Of a DNA stretch of 11,239 bases, positions 1 through 6,425 are shown piece by piece. The notes beneath the pieces are model-generated. The model did not search any database, was not told where the DNA came from, and saw nothing but the letters and a program-made list of their open reading frames with translations. The stretch comes from ATZT02 sp046046315. Lineage in GTDB: Bacteria; Actinomycetota; Actinomycetes; S36-B12; UBA5976. Every line of letters starts with the position of its first letter. Position 1 is the first letter of the stretch. The DNA lies in NCBI GenBank assembly GCA_046046315.1, contig JBJOKB010000100.1:1-11239 (forward strand), in the 5' to 3' direction. The position numbers and the translations under genes are program-made.

Positions 1-90
1 TGGTGTAAATTATCAGTGTGTAAGTTATTATCGACTTCTCCCACTCCATTTAAGTTATTTAAAGAAAATGGGGAGATGATTTATTGGTAA
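1..90 (+). CDS. possible 3' end of a truncated gene
   Basis: Frame 1 is open from the first base to a TAA at 88-90, giving 29 codons that end in a plausible protein tail (KENGEMIYW). The gene would begin outside the window. It lies in the left flank, before the terminator at 171-195, which could serve as its transcript end. The stretch is short enough to be open by chance, and the same bases can pair as a hairpin (CCATTT at 46-51 with AAATGG at 66-71), so this is only a candidate. I do not recognise a family. Confidence 0.3.
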   Translation, partial: WCKLSVCKLLSTSPTPFKLFKENGEMIYW

Positions 91-170
91 TTTCTGCTCC
101 CACATCTATGAGTAAAATAAAATTTCCAAAGCAGGTTCTATCTACGTAGGGGTCAATTAAAAACAAAAAA

Positions 171-195
171 CCCAGTAAAACGTGAGTTTACTGGG
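171..195. terminator. bidirectional intrinsic terminator
   Basis: A perfect 9-bp inverted repeat (CCCAGTAAA at 171-179, TTTACTGGG at 187-195) has a 7-nt loop. It is flanked by six A on the left and five T on the right, so it works as a terminator on both strands. On the minus strand it lies about 100 bp past the stop of the serine recombinase gene at 300-947 and probably ends that transcript. On the plus strand it would end transcription entering from the left flank. It lies just outside the direct repeat and has no counterpart next to the right copy. Confidence 0.8.
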
Positions 196-203
196 TTTTT
201 CTT

Positions 204-319
204 GCTCCCCTCATTGACGAAAGATGCAGCTATTCTACCATGTTGGATTTGATAATTATCTGCAAATTAAGGGTTTAGGTTTGTCCAATTTTAAATAAAC
301 TATGCAATCAACCTTTTTA
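204..319. repeat. left copy of long direct repeat
   Basis: This 116-bp segment is identical to 11124-11239. Identity stops at position 203/11123 (T against G) and continues to the last base of the window on the other side, so the real repeat may be longer. The left copy contains the last codons and stop of the minus-strand serine recombinase gene (300-319) plus about 95 bp of sequence downstream of it. Confidence 0.95.
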
Positions 320-947
320 CGGTTATCGGAGTAAACAAACACCCTCTCCTGGTCTTATACCCATTTTCATTGAGTAGTTTTGATACTTCCGTTAAGTTGA
401 GATACCCATTCTTCATTTGGAAGTGCTCGATAAAGGTCTTGGCCTTCTTCCAATTTTCGTTTTCGACCCTTTGTTGTTTTATTGTCATACTTCCTTTTTG
501 ACGACCCTCATTTGTTAGGTTGGCAACTGTTCCAAGGGTTTTGGTTTTTTTTAGTTCTCCTAATGCACGCTTTGTCCTTGAAGAAATCATCTCTCGCTCA
601 TACTGTGCCATTGTTCCAAATATACCGAGAGTAAGTGTATTCAATTCGGGCAGAGCAATACAACGCAACTTTACTCCCCTGTTTCGAATTGCGAATAAGA
701 ATTCCACCTCTCGTGTTAACCGGTCAAGTTTTGTGAATAGTAGCGTATATCCATGTTTGGAGCACTTCTCTAATGCCATCTCAAGACCTTTTCGAAAATT
801 GTTCTTTCCGCTTTCCTGTTCAATGATGGTTTCAATTAATACACCGTCATTGTTCGAAACAAAATCCACTATCTGAGATTGCTGTTCATCCAATCCCAAG
901 GATTGCTTCCCTGTACTTGTTCGTATATAACCAATGAATTTTTCCAT
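300..947 (-). CDS. small serine recombinase (resolvase/invertase type)
   Basis: A 215-aa site-specific recombinase of the serine family, which cuts and rejoins DNA through a phosphoserine link. The N-terminal catalytic domain shows Y-I-R-T-S-T with nucleophile Ser11 and Arg9, the D75-R76-L-T-R79 active-site motif, and the long E-helix (about 114-129, with YEREM). After residue 145 a short C-terminal part (LLNENGYKTRRG) resembles the start of a Recombinase DNA-binding domain but is far shorter than in large serine recombinases. The ATG at 947 is chosen because AAAGGAG lies about 5 nt upstream. A 15-bp inverted repeat lies 28 bp upstream and could be its recombination site. The final six codons lie in the direct repeat. 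It probably resolves multimers or inverts or excises DNA; which of these cannot be told from the sequence. Confidence 0.92.
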   Translation of the reverse strand: MEKFIGYIRTSTGKQSLGLDEQQSQIVDFVSNNDGVLIETIIEQESGKNNFRKGLEMALEKCSKHGYTLLFTKLDRLTREVEFLFAIRNRGVKLRCIALPELNTLTLGIFGTMAQYEREMISSRTKRALGELKKTKTLGTVANLTNEGRQKGSMTIKQQRVENENWKKAKTFIEHFQMKNGYLNLTEVSKLLNENGYKTRRGCLFTPITVKRLIA

Positions 948-974
948 AAAAACTCCTTTTGGCTAATGTAAAGC

Positions 975-1024
975 CAATAATTTAACAAACCAGCATCGTT
1001 CGTTTCTGATTTGTTAAATTATTG
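975..1024. repeat. 15-bp inverted repeat upstream of the resolvase gene (candidate res/crossover or operator site)
   Basis: Perfect arms CAATAATTTAACAAA (975-989) and TTTGTTAAATTATTG (1010-1024) are separated by 20 bp. A shorter 6-bp inverted repeat (TTGGCT/AGCCAA, 959-964 and 972-977) abuts it. Serine resolvases commonly bind paired half-sites next to their own gene, so this could be a recombination site, an operator for the divergent genes, or a hairpin. The 20-bp spacing is wider than in a standard 28-bp crossover site. Confidence 0.55.
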
Positions 1025-1175
1025 TTTTCAAAATTGCCAATCGAGAATTAAGAATTGATTACAAAATTTAAGTCATCAAAATTGGGCGCTTTTAATATTA
1101 TATTATTAATGAAATTGAATTTTTTGTTCAATCCGAGCAAACTATTTGCTATTTTCACGCCAAAACAATTTTCTA

Positions 1176-1385
1176 ATGAATAAGACTAAAGAGGTCCTTG
1201 AAGAGCGAGGTATCAAACAAAGATGGCTTGCTCAAAAGATTGTCAAATCCGACTCACCGGTGAATAATTACTTTCACCATTGCTCTGAACCAAGTCTGAG
1301 TACCCTATACAAAATTTCAGAAGTCCTTCAAATTGATGTTAAGTCCTTAATTACTGACCAAAGCCCAATACAGAATCATGGTTAA
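1176..1385 (+). CDS. XRE-family HTH regulator of the restriction gene
   Basis: A 69-aa protein that is essentially one helix-turn-helix domain (about residues 3-60), with the XRE pattern of helix, ...WLAQKIVKS..., then a recognition helix followed by P-S-L-S-T-L-Y-K-I-S-E-V-L. I start it at the ATG at 1176. An upstream in-frame ATG at 1146 would add ten residues (LFSRQNNFL) unlike the family. No clear Shine-Dalgarno is seen. The stop overlaps the ATG of the endonuclease gene by 8 bp, so the two are co-transcribed and probably translationally coupled. This arrangement fits a controller (C-protein-like) role that times endonuclease synthesis. It is a different protein from the second XRE regulator at 5009-5317. 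Confidence 0.8.
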   Translation: MNKTKEVLEERGIKQRWLAQKIVKSDSPVNNYFHHCSEPSLSTLYKISEVLQIDVKSLITDQSPIQNHG

Positions 1386-3378
1386 ACAAAAGATAAAATT
1401 AAGAATACACGGAGACAATATAATTGAATGTGAAAGGACATTGACATTGATTGCACTTGCATTTAGCGGAAAAGTTGCAGCAAAAACTAAAAATCTTATT
1501 ATTCCTTCATACTCCATACAGGTTTTAGAGAGAGAAATTTTTGATGTTGAATTACTTGGAGGGCACGACCGGTGGAATGTGAATTTTAATGCCGAACTTG
1601 CAAAATATGGAGCGCCATTACGTGAAGCAACAGACGCATATATTACCAAAGTTTCAAATGATGGTAAAACCGAAGAACTTTTACTTGCTATAGAATTTTG
1701 TAACGCATTACCTGCAGGGAATAATGCTTGGCAACGTAACGGCAGAGCTGTTACTTGTGCAGAAATTGGTATTCCATATTTTTATTTTGCCGAAATAGGA
1801 GGTGTTGAATTAGACGGAGATAGGAAAGTAAAAGCTCCTCGATTTCCAAATCCGATTGTTCCGTTTTCATATCTGACATCTTCGAAATCTTTGAATGTTG
1901 TTAGTGTTCCGGTTTATGAAGCTCACCCCGCAATTACTAATGATTTACGAAAAAAGTTTGCAAATATTTTCGGAAAAGAAGCAAGTTTAAATTTGCTAAA
2001 ATCAATCATAGAACAAGGTCAAATTAATGATGCCATGGAGGTTCTGATTGAAAAAGGAGCTTCGCTTGTAAAAATCCTTTCCAACGACAGAAAACGAGTT
2101 GATACATTCCGAGCATTGGAATGGGATGAATTTTTAAAAATATCATCAGGGCAGAAAAAGGCGGAATGGATTAAAAACTATCCCAATAAACAAGTCTGGA
2201 AGAAAAAGTCATCAGAAAAAATAAACGTCACAAAGACATTCAAAACACTTTTAACCAAAGCTCAAGAACTCAATTTGCTGTCAATTGGAGCAAAAGAAAT
2301 TCCGATTTGCCTTGTTGCAAATGGCAACATCAATAAATTTACTTCGCTTTTGAGAGAAATTTATCCAGCTGTCAAAATCAAAGAATTAGCGGACAAAATT
2401 GAAGCAAAAAACAAACCTCTAATTATTGTTTGGATTACAGGTTTTAAACCTAGAGGAGATGATTCTCGTCCAGACAGAGGACTTGTGCCACTTGCTCGAA
2501 TGTTATTTGGTAACGACATTGATATTTTGACGATTGTTTATGGTCCTGCAGGAAAACAAACTTGGAAAACATTCAATGAAAATCCTGAAAGACTTGTAAC
2601 AAGTAATGGACTTTGGCAAGCAGTTTTGAATTTGAGTAATTATGTTTTAGCTGATAGTGCAACATCTAAATTTGGAGTATTGGCAAACATTATAGACAGA
2701 GATTTGGAAAGAAAAAGCGTGAAAGTGATTTTTAATGCTGCCAAACCAAGCGGAGCCTATGGAGAACACGATGTTGATACAGCAATTCACACTATGTTTT
2801 CACGACAATCAAGTTTGAATATCTTTGAATCAATGTGTAATCCACCTGGTGGCGATTGGAGCGGAATTTCATATTTTGATTTTTCAGACAAAACAGAATA
2901 CCGTTGGACTTCATTACCAAGAGTCTCTGCAAACAAAGCTAAACGTCCCGACCACATTATTCAAATTCACTCCAAGAAAGAAGAAATTTTCCTTGTCATT
3001 GAATCCAAAAACAATGCAAGAGATTTGGACGAAAATATTGGAGAGCGACTTTCGGAATATGTAAATGAATTGTTCAAAATGCCACCAACTGCATACAAAC
3101 CCAATAAACAAGATTGGCAATCTTTCATAACTAAAAAATCACCATTGAGTAATGCTGTTACTTATTCAGGTGGTTCATTTGTTTACAAAAATTTAAACGA
3201 AATGAAAAATGAAATGGAAAAGGGCAAATTAGATTTTATTCTTGCATTTGAATTCAATAATGATGGGACGGAAACTATCGGACATCTTTTACTTTCAGAC
3301 AAAAGCAAATTCTTGAACCGCATTATTACTGAAATTGTCTCGCAATTCAACGGAAGTTTGAAAATTAAAATATACTGA
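1378..3378 (+). CDS. Type II restriction endonuclease, PD-(D/E)XK, two-methylase system
   Basis: A 666-aa protein taken as the restriction enzyme of the adjacent methyltransferases. Near the C-terminus it has a clear PD-(D/E)XK core: P524-D525, a strand, then E542-S-K544. A conserved-looking central stretch (about 347-372: W-I-T-G-F, R-G-D-D-S-R-P-D, L-V-P-L-A-R) precedes it. The N-terminal part holds A-I-E106-F-C-N followed by A-W-Q-R-N-G-R-A, which looks like a second nuclease-like or structural core lacking the catalytic lysine. Size and context fit a Type IIS or other multidomain Type II enzyme, but I cannot assign a recognition site. The start overlaps the upstream regulator gene. The 3' end overlaps the convergent methyltransferase gene by 84 bp. 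Assignment to a nuclease is strong; the exact family is inferred. Confidence 0.85.
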   Translation: MVKQKIKLRIHGDNIIECERTLTLIALAFSGKVAAKTKNLIIPSYSIQVLEREIFDVELLGGHDRWNVNFNAELAKYGAPLREATDAYITKVSNDGKTEELLLAIEFCNALPAGNNAWQRNGRAVTCAEIGIPYFYFAEIGGVELDGDRKVKAPRFPNPIVPFSYLTSSKSLNVVSVPVYEAHPAITNDLRKKFANIFGKEASLNLLKSIIEQGQINDAMEVLIEKGASLVKILSNDRKRVDTFRALEWDEFLKISSGQKKAEWIKNYPNKQVWKKKSSEKINVTKTFKTLLTKAQELNLLSIGAKEIPICLVANGNINKFTSLLREIYPAVKIKELADKIEAKNKPLIIVWITGFKPRGDDSRPDRGLVPLARMLFGNDIDILTIVYGPAGKQTWKTFNENPERLVTSNGLWQAVLNLSNYVLADSATSKFGVLANIIDRDLERKSVKVIFNAAKPSGAYGEHDVDTAIHTMFSRQSSLNIFESMCNPPGGDWSGISYFDFSDKTEYRWTSLPRVSANKAKRPDHIIQIHSKKEEIFLVIESKNNARDLDENIGERLSEYVNELFKMPPTAYKPNKQDWQSFITKKSPLSNAVTYSGGSFVYKNLNEMKNEMEKGKLDFILAFEFNNDGTETIGHLLLSDKSKFLNRIITEIVSQFNGSLKIKIY

Positions 3379-4182
3379 TTCGTAAACGGCATCAATACTT
3401 GTCTTCATTGATTTTGTGAAAGGAGAATTTCCTGTTTTAATTTCTGTTTTGTGTTTGTATAATTCTTTTGGCAATTGATAATCGTATTCACGATTTCCAG
3501 CAGTTCCATCAAAAGTCAAAATCCATTTTGCACCTACAGAATTTAAACGTTCTAATTCTTTATAGAAATCATTTAGGTTAAATTCAGTTTTGGTATAGCG
3601 GTCTTTGGTTCCTCCATAAGGAGGGTCAAGAAATACAAAATCATTTTTGTCGACATCTACCAAAGTTTGACGATAATCACAATTCAAAAATTCAACATCA
3701 CGAATAAAATAACTCCATTTTAAAATAACATCCCTTAATCTGTTTGGATTTATTCCGGGTCGGTTTTTGTGCATTGAATTATTAAACTCTCCATTTGTGT
3801 TATAGCGTATCAAGCCATTTACACAAGTACGTGTGAGGAATAAAAAATCAAACTCATTCTTCGTTTGATTAAAGTTATCACGAACTTCGTAATAAACATT
3901 GTGTCCCTCTTCTTGTAGTCTTTCCCAACGATTTTTATATTCTTCTGCAACTTGTTCGGGATTGTTTTTTATTTGATTCCAAAGATTAACCAGTTCAGGG
4001 ATTATATCGCTTGCAACTGCGTTTGGAATTTGACGAAAAGGCAACATTGCACCGCCACCAATAAACGGCTCAATATATCTTTTTTGTTTTACAATATGTC
4101 TACTCAATTCGGGAGCAACATATCTTTTACTTCCCGACCATTTGATAACAGGCTCAACAATATTTTTTGGTTTTATCATCAT
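3295..4182 (-). CDS. D12-class (alpha) DNA adenine-N6 methyltransferase
   Basis: A 295-aa Dam/DpnM-like enzyme of the D12 class that transfers a methyl group from S-adenosylmethionine to adenine N6. It has motif X K14-W-S-G-S-K19, the SAM-binding motif I E38-P-F-I-G-G-G-A45, a central target-recognition region containing TRTCVNGLIRYN, and catalytic motif IV D186-P-P-Y-G. Its ATG overlaps the stop of the upstream methyltransferase by 4 bp (ATGA), so it is the last gene of a leftward operon. The family core appears to end near YESVYFNF. The final 28 codons or so lie antisense to the 3' end of the endonuclease gene and may be an extension from a lost stop. It should protect one strand or one half of the asymmetric target. 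Confidence 0.93.
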   Translation of the reverse strand: MMIKPKNIVEPVIKWSGSKRYVAPELSRHIVKQKRYIEPFIGGGAMLPFRQIPNAVASDIIPELVNLWNQIKNNPEQVAEEYKNRWERLQEEGHNVYYEVRDNFNQTKNEFDFLFLTRTCVNGLIRYNTNGEFNNSMHKNRPGINPNRLRDVILKWSYFIRDVEFLNCDYRQTLVDVDKNDFVFLDPPYGGTKDRYTKTEFNLNDFYKELERLNSVGAKWILTFDGTAGNREYDYQLPKELYKHKTEIKTGNSPFTKSMKTSIDAVYESVYFNFQTSVELRDNFSNNAVQEFAFV

Positions 4183-5012
4183 AAGAAAAGTTGGCTTTTT
4201 ATTTTTCTTTCTTCAAATAGTAATCTTTCTTTGGCAAGTTCAAAATAGTCTTCGTTGGTTTCAAATCCAACAGCTTGCATTCCATATTTCATACCTGCAA
4301 TCATTTCTGTTCCCGAGCCTGCAAATGGCACAAGTAGTTTGCCACCTTTAATTCCCGAAATCATGAGTAATCTTTCTGATACCCTTAGCGGTTTTTGCGT
4401 TGGGTGTGTTCCAAAACTTAATTCATCTTTACTTTTGTTGTTTGGAATATCCCAAACTGTTCTTAATTGTTTGTCGGCTTCTTTCATATTATCGCCTTCA
4501 AACTTTGCTCGTTTCACATTATCATAATTGAAATTGTATTTTCGTTGCTTTTCACCGCCTGTATGAACCCACAAAATAGTTTCGTGGCTTGCTGTTAAGC
4601 GTCTTGCAGACAAATTTGGAAACGCATTGCGTTTATACCAAGTTACTTCATTAATTATTTCTAAGCCCAACAATTGACATAGCACATTCACAAAACCAGA
4701 ATTGTGATAAGTTGCGTGAATCCAAATTGAACCTGACGGTTTTACTAATCTTTTTAATTGTGAGAGCCATTGATGAGTGCTTTTAAAAATATCGTTTCCT
4801 GTAAGCAAATCCCACTCCTCATTGTTTAATTTCCAATTGCCACCAAAACCATTTACTTTTTTATCACTTTCATAGTTCCATTTTGCAGAAGTTGCAGCTC
4901 CATAAGGTGGGTCGCAAATAGCCAAATCAAAAGAGTTGTCTGGTAAAGCAGACAAGCCTTGTATAGCATCTTGCAAATGCAACTCAAAATTATCGGTAAT
5001 CATTTTTTTCAT
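4179..5012 (-). CDS. beta-class DNA adenine-N6 methyltransferase
   Basis: A 277-aa methyltransferase of the N6/N4 family with beta-class motif order. Catalytic motif IV D34-P-P-Y-G comes first, then a variable target-recognition region (about 60-195), motif X T-H-P-T-Q-K-P (202-208), and SAM-binding motif I P-F-A-G-S-G-T (229-235) near the C-terminus. The D-P-P-Y form and HPTQKP favour adenine N6. The ATG at 5012 overlaps the stop of the upstream regulator by 4 bp; a second in-frame ATG three codons later is also possible. With the D12-class enzyme immediately downstream, it forms a two-enzyme modification pair, as known for DpnII-type systems and for several Type IIS systems with non-palindromic targets. 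Confidence 0.93.
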   Translation of the reverse strand: MKKMITDNFELHLQDAIQGLSALPDNSFDLAICDPPYGAATSAKWNYESDKKVNGFGGNWKLNNEEWDLLTGNDIFKSTHQWLSQLKRLVKPSGSIWIHATYHNSGFVNVLCQLLGLEIINEVTWYKRNAFPNLSARRLTASHETILWVHTGGEKQRKYNFNYDNVKRAKFEGDNMKEADKQLRTVWDIPNNKSKDELSFGTHPTQKPLRVSERLLMISGIKGGKLLVPFAGSGTEMIAGMKYGMQAVGFETNEDYFELAKERLLFEERKIKSQLFL

Positions 5013-5317
5013 TTTTTAATGTATGGTGTTATTTGCTCCATTACTAGATTGACAGCTTCATAAGTTGTGTCATTTACTCCGTATTCCTTGATAATTCTTT
5101 CAGCAGTTGCTTTAACTTTCAAATTGGTTTCGGCAACTTTATAATACTTCGCTAACTTTTTTATTTGTTCGTCAGTTGGTAATCTTTCGCTTCTTTCCAA
5201 CTTGCTCAACAGTGGCGAATCAATATCCGTTCCGACAGAAACTTGGTGCAAGGTTTGCCCCTTATCCTTTCGAAGTTGCCTTAAATATTGACCTAATTCA
5301 GAGTTTAAAACTATCAT
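5009..5317 (-). CDS. XRE-family HTH regulator of the methyltransferase operon
   Basis: A 102-aa protein with an N-terminal XRE helix-turn-helix (about 8-65: L-G-Q-Y-L-R-Q-L-R-K, then T-L-H-Q-V-S, S-P-L-L-S-K-L-E-R-S-E-R-L-P, I-K-K-L-A-K-Y-Y) and a C-terminal helical extension of about 40 residues. It is the first gene of the leftward operon and overlaps the beta-class methyltransferase by ATGA. A TTGTCA/TGACAA palindrome sits 17 bp upstream and overlaps the predicted -7 element, which suggests autoregulation as seen for controller proteins of restriction-modification systems. The ATG at 5317 has no strong Shine-Dalgarno, but it lies about 25 nt past the predicted transcription start, which fits. 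Confidence 0.88.
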   Translation of the reverse strand: MIVLNSELGQYLRQLRKDKGQTLHQVSVGTDIDSPLLSKLERSERLPTDEQIKKLAKYYKVAETNLKVKATAERIIKEYGVNDTTYEAVNLVMEQITPYIKK

Positions 5318-5333
5318 TTTGCAATTTTACGAC

Positions 5334-5350
5334 TTGTCAAGATATGACAA
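5334..5350. promoter_or_regulatory. palindromic operator (C-box-like) of the methyltransferase operon
   Basis: TTGTCA (5334-5339) and TGACAA (5345-5350) form a perfect 6-bp inverted repeat with a 5-bp spacer. It overlaps the right edge of the predicted -7 element and the likely transcription start. A dimeric XRE regulator bound here would block the promoter. Binding is inferred from position and symmetry only. Confidence 0.5.
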
Positions 5351-5379
5351 ATTTAAGGAGGTTTTTCAAGTTGACCAAA
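5348..5379 (-). promoter_or_regulatory. Bacteroidota-type promoter for regulator-methyltransferase operon
   Basis: On the minus strand, TTTG (5379-5376) is followed after 20 bp by TAAATTTG (5355-5348). This matches the Bacteroidota -33/-7 consensus TTTG and TAnnTTTG at the usual spacing. Transcription would start near 5341, about 25 nt before the ATG at 5317. Confidence 0.62.
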
Positions 5380-5775
5380 AAAAAGTGAAACAAAGTTTTC
5401 AACAAAAAATAAATCACATTTTAGAAACCAAAATCAAGGACTTCTCAATCCTATGCAAAAGAATATCAACCTGCAATGAGCGATTTGCAATAGTTCAGGT
5501 TTATTGCATTATATTATGATATGTTTTGAAAATTACGAATTTTATCACTTACCAAATAGTTACCGGATGTTTGTTTTACTTTTGTGGAAATTCGGGTTTA
5601 ATGGAAACTGACTTATAGAGGCCTGCGCCCCTCCAATCCCCCTCACATCCCAACTCATCATAGCCTGTCATTAAACCGATAACAGGGGCCTCAAATATTC
5701 AAGGTAAATATTTTGGCAAAAAACCCTTGTTTTGAAAAATGTCCCAAAACTGGTTTAAAAAATTCCAGAAAAAAT
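5380..5775. other. intergenic region between restriction-modification module and next operon
   Basis: No convincing gene is seen on either strand. The stretch changes character near 5600, from AT-rich to a C-rich tract (5620-5650). It contains inverted repeats GAGGCC/GGCCTC (5618-5623 and 5687-5692) and CCTGT/ACAGG (5664-5668 and 5682-5686), which could act as the transcript end of the leftward gene at 5776-6108, although there is no obvious T-run. TACTTTTG at 5577-5584 matches a plus-strand -7 element but has no -33 partner and no gene downstream. The region may mark the insertion boundary of the restriction-modification module. Confidence 0.4.
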
Positions 5776-6108
5776 TTAGGAATTTTCGGGTTCAATATTT
5801 TTATGTTCGTTCTTTATCTCGGTAAAAACATCTTTGAATTCTGATAGATTGGATTCAATTTCCCTGACGCAATTGAATATGAAATTTTTGATATGGTGCC
5901 TTTTGGCTCTCAGTGTAACAAGATAGTCATCGTTTTCACCAAATTCGAAACTACTTAATATTCTTTCTACCTTTTGATTCATCTCTTCAGTTGGCTCAAA
6001 GTTTAATTGATAAAGCTCCCAACTCTCGATGTGGTATGGTCCTGGTTCAGAGAAAGCGTTTTTTATATATTCTCCGAGTTGTTGGTGGTTTAAGTCATCT
6101 ATTTTCAT
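5776..6108 (-). CDS. hypothetical 110-aa protein paired with a ribbon-helix-helix protein
   Basis: I do not recognise this protein. It is 110 residues, acidic and probably all-helical. There is no signal peptide or membrane segment, and no motif of the usual RelE/ParE, PIN, Fic or HEPN toxins is visible. It starts with MKIDDLNHQQLGEYIKNAF and has a hydrophobic middle (HHIKNFIFNCVREIESNLSEF). Its ATG lies inside the end of the upstream 48-aa ribbon-helix-helix gene (14-bp overlap in another frame), so the two are translationally coupled. The pairing with a small DNA-binding protein recalls toxin-antitoxin or partition-type cassettes, but the sequence gives no proof of either. Confidence 0.72.
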   Translation of the reverse strand: MKIDDLNHQQLGEYIKNAFSEPGPYHIESWELYQLNFEPTEEMNQKVERILSSFEFGENDDYLVTLRAKRHHIKNFIFNCVREIESNLSEFKDVFTEIKNEHKNIEPENS

Positions 6109-6241
6109 TGCCTAGGTGTTTTTGAATGGCCTCACGAATTATTTTACTCTTTGTTTTCTTTTCGGTTATTGTTGCCGCTAGTATGTAGCGCATTTGTGCT
6201 TCTGAGATACGAATAATCAAAGTTTTGCGAAGTTTAGCCAT
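6095..6241 (-). CDS. 48-aa ribbon-helix-helix (CopG/Arc-like) DNA-binding protein
   Basis: A small gene that is easily missed. The reading frame from ATG at 6241 to TGA at 6095 gives a 48-aa protein: a basic N-terminal beta strand (MAKLRKTLIIRIS), a first helix (EAQMRYILAAT), a turn with T-E-K-K-T-K-S, and a second helix (KIIREAIQKHL). This is the strand-helix-helix layout of ribbon-helix-helix repressors, with the usual S-K-x-I-R-E-A-I second-helix start. The 3' end overlaps the next gene by 14 bp. Two heptamer-based inverted repeats just upstream (6269-6354) are probable operators for autoregulation. Such proteins serve as antitoxins, plasmid copy or transfer regulators, or mobile-element repressors; which one applies is not shown. 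Confidence 0.85.
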   Translation of the reverse strand: MAKLRKTLIIRISEAQMRYILAATITEKKTKSKIIREAIQKHLGNENR

Positions 6242-6268
6242 TGTTTTATAATAAATATGAATTAGATG

Positions 6269-6294
6269 ATAAAAAGTATTACGATACTTTTTAT
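6269..6294. promoter_or_regulatory. 11-bp perfect palindrome, probable RHH operator
   Basis: ATAAAAAGTAT (6269-6279) and ATACTTTTTAT (6284-6294) are perfect inverted arms around TACG. It lies 28 bp upstream of the ribbon-helix-helix ATG. The core heptamer ATACTTT recurs in the second inverted repeat at 6329-6354, giving four copies in all. As RNA it would also form a hairpin with a T-rich tail on the plus strand, so a terminator is an alternative. Confidence 0.55.
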
Positions 6295-6328
6295 TTTCAA
6301 TTATTTTGATTATTATTTGAATAGATGT

Positions 6329-6354
6329 AATACTTTTTGGAATAACAAAGTATT
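6329..6354. promoter_or_regulatory. second AATACTTT/AAAGTATT inverted repeat
   Basis: AATACTTT (6329-6336) and AAAGTATT (6347-6354) form an 8-bp inverted repeat with a 10-bp spacer. It uses the same ATACTTT heptamer as the palindrome at 6269-6294, whose centre lies 60 bp away. Two paired sites with a shared core suggest cooperative binding by the ribbon-helix-helix protein across its promoter. Confidence 0.5.
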
Positions 6355-6425
6355 TATATTTAACATGATAAATGGAACGGGAATTACAACGGTGGCGTTT
6401 ATCAGAAGGCGGATGACCACGGGAC

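Noticed and set aside
98..220. Imperfect repeat TGCTCCC at 99-105 and 203-209 as a short duplicated target
   Set aside because: Similarity beyond seven bases is poor and could be chance.
204..245. tRNA 3' end in the direct repeat, since the minus strand ends in GGGGAGCA followed by a terminator and such genes are common integration sites
   Set aside because: No T-loop consensus, no acceptor-stem partner at the right distance and no plausible anticodon arm could be found on the minus strand.
248..283. Plus-strand promoter in the repeat (TTTG at 248-251 and TAGGTTTG at 276-283)
   Set aside because: The spacing is 24 bp, longer than the 19-21 bp expected, and in the left copy it would read against the resolvase gene.
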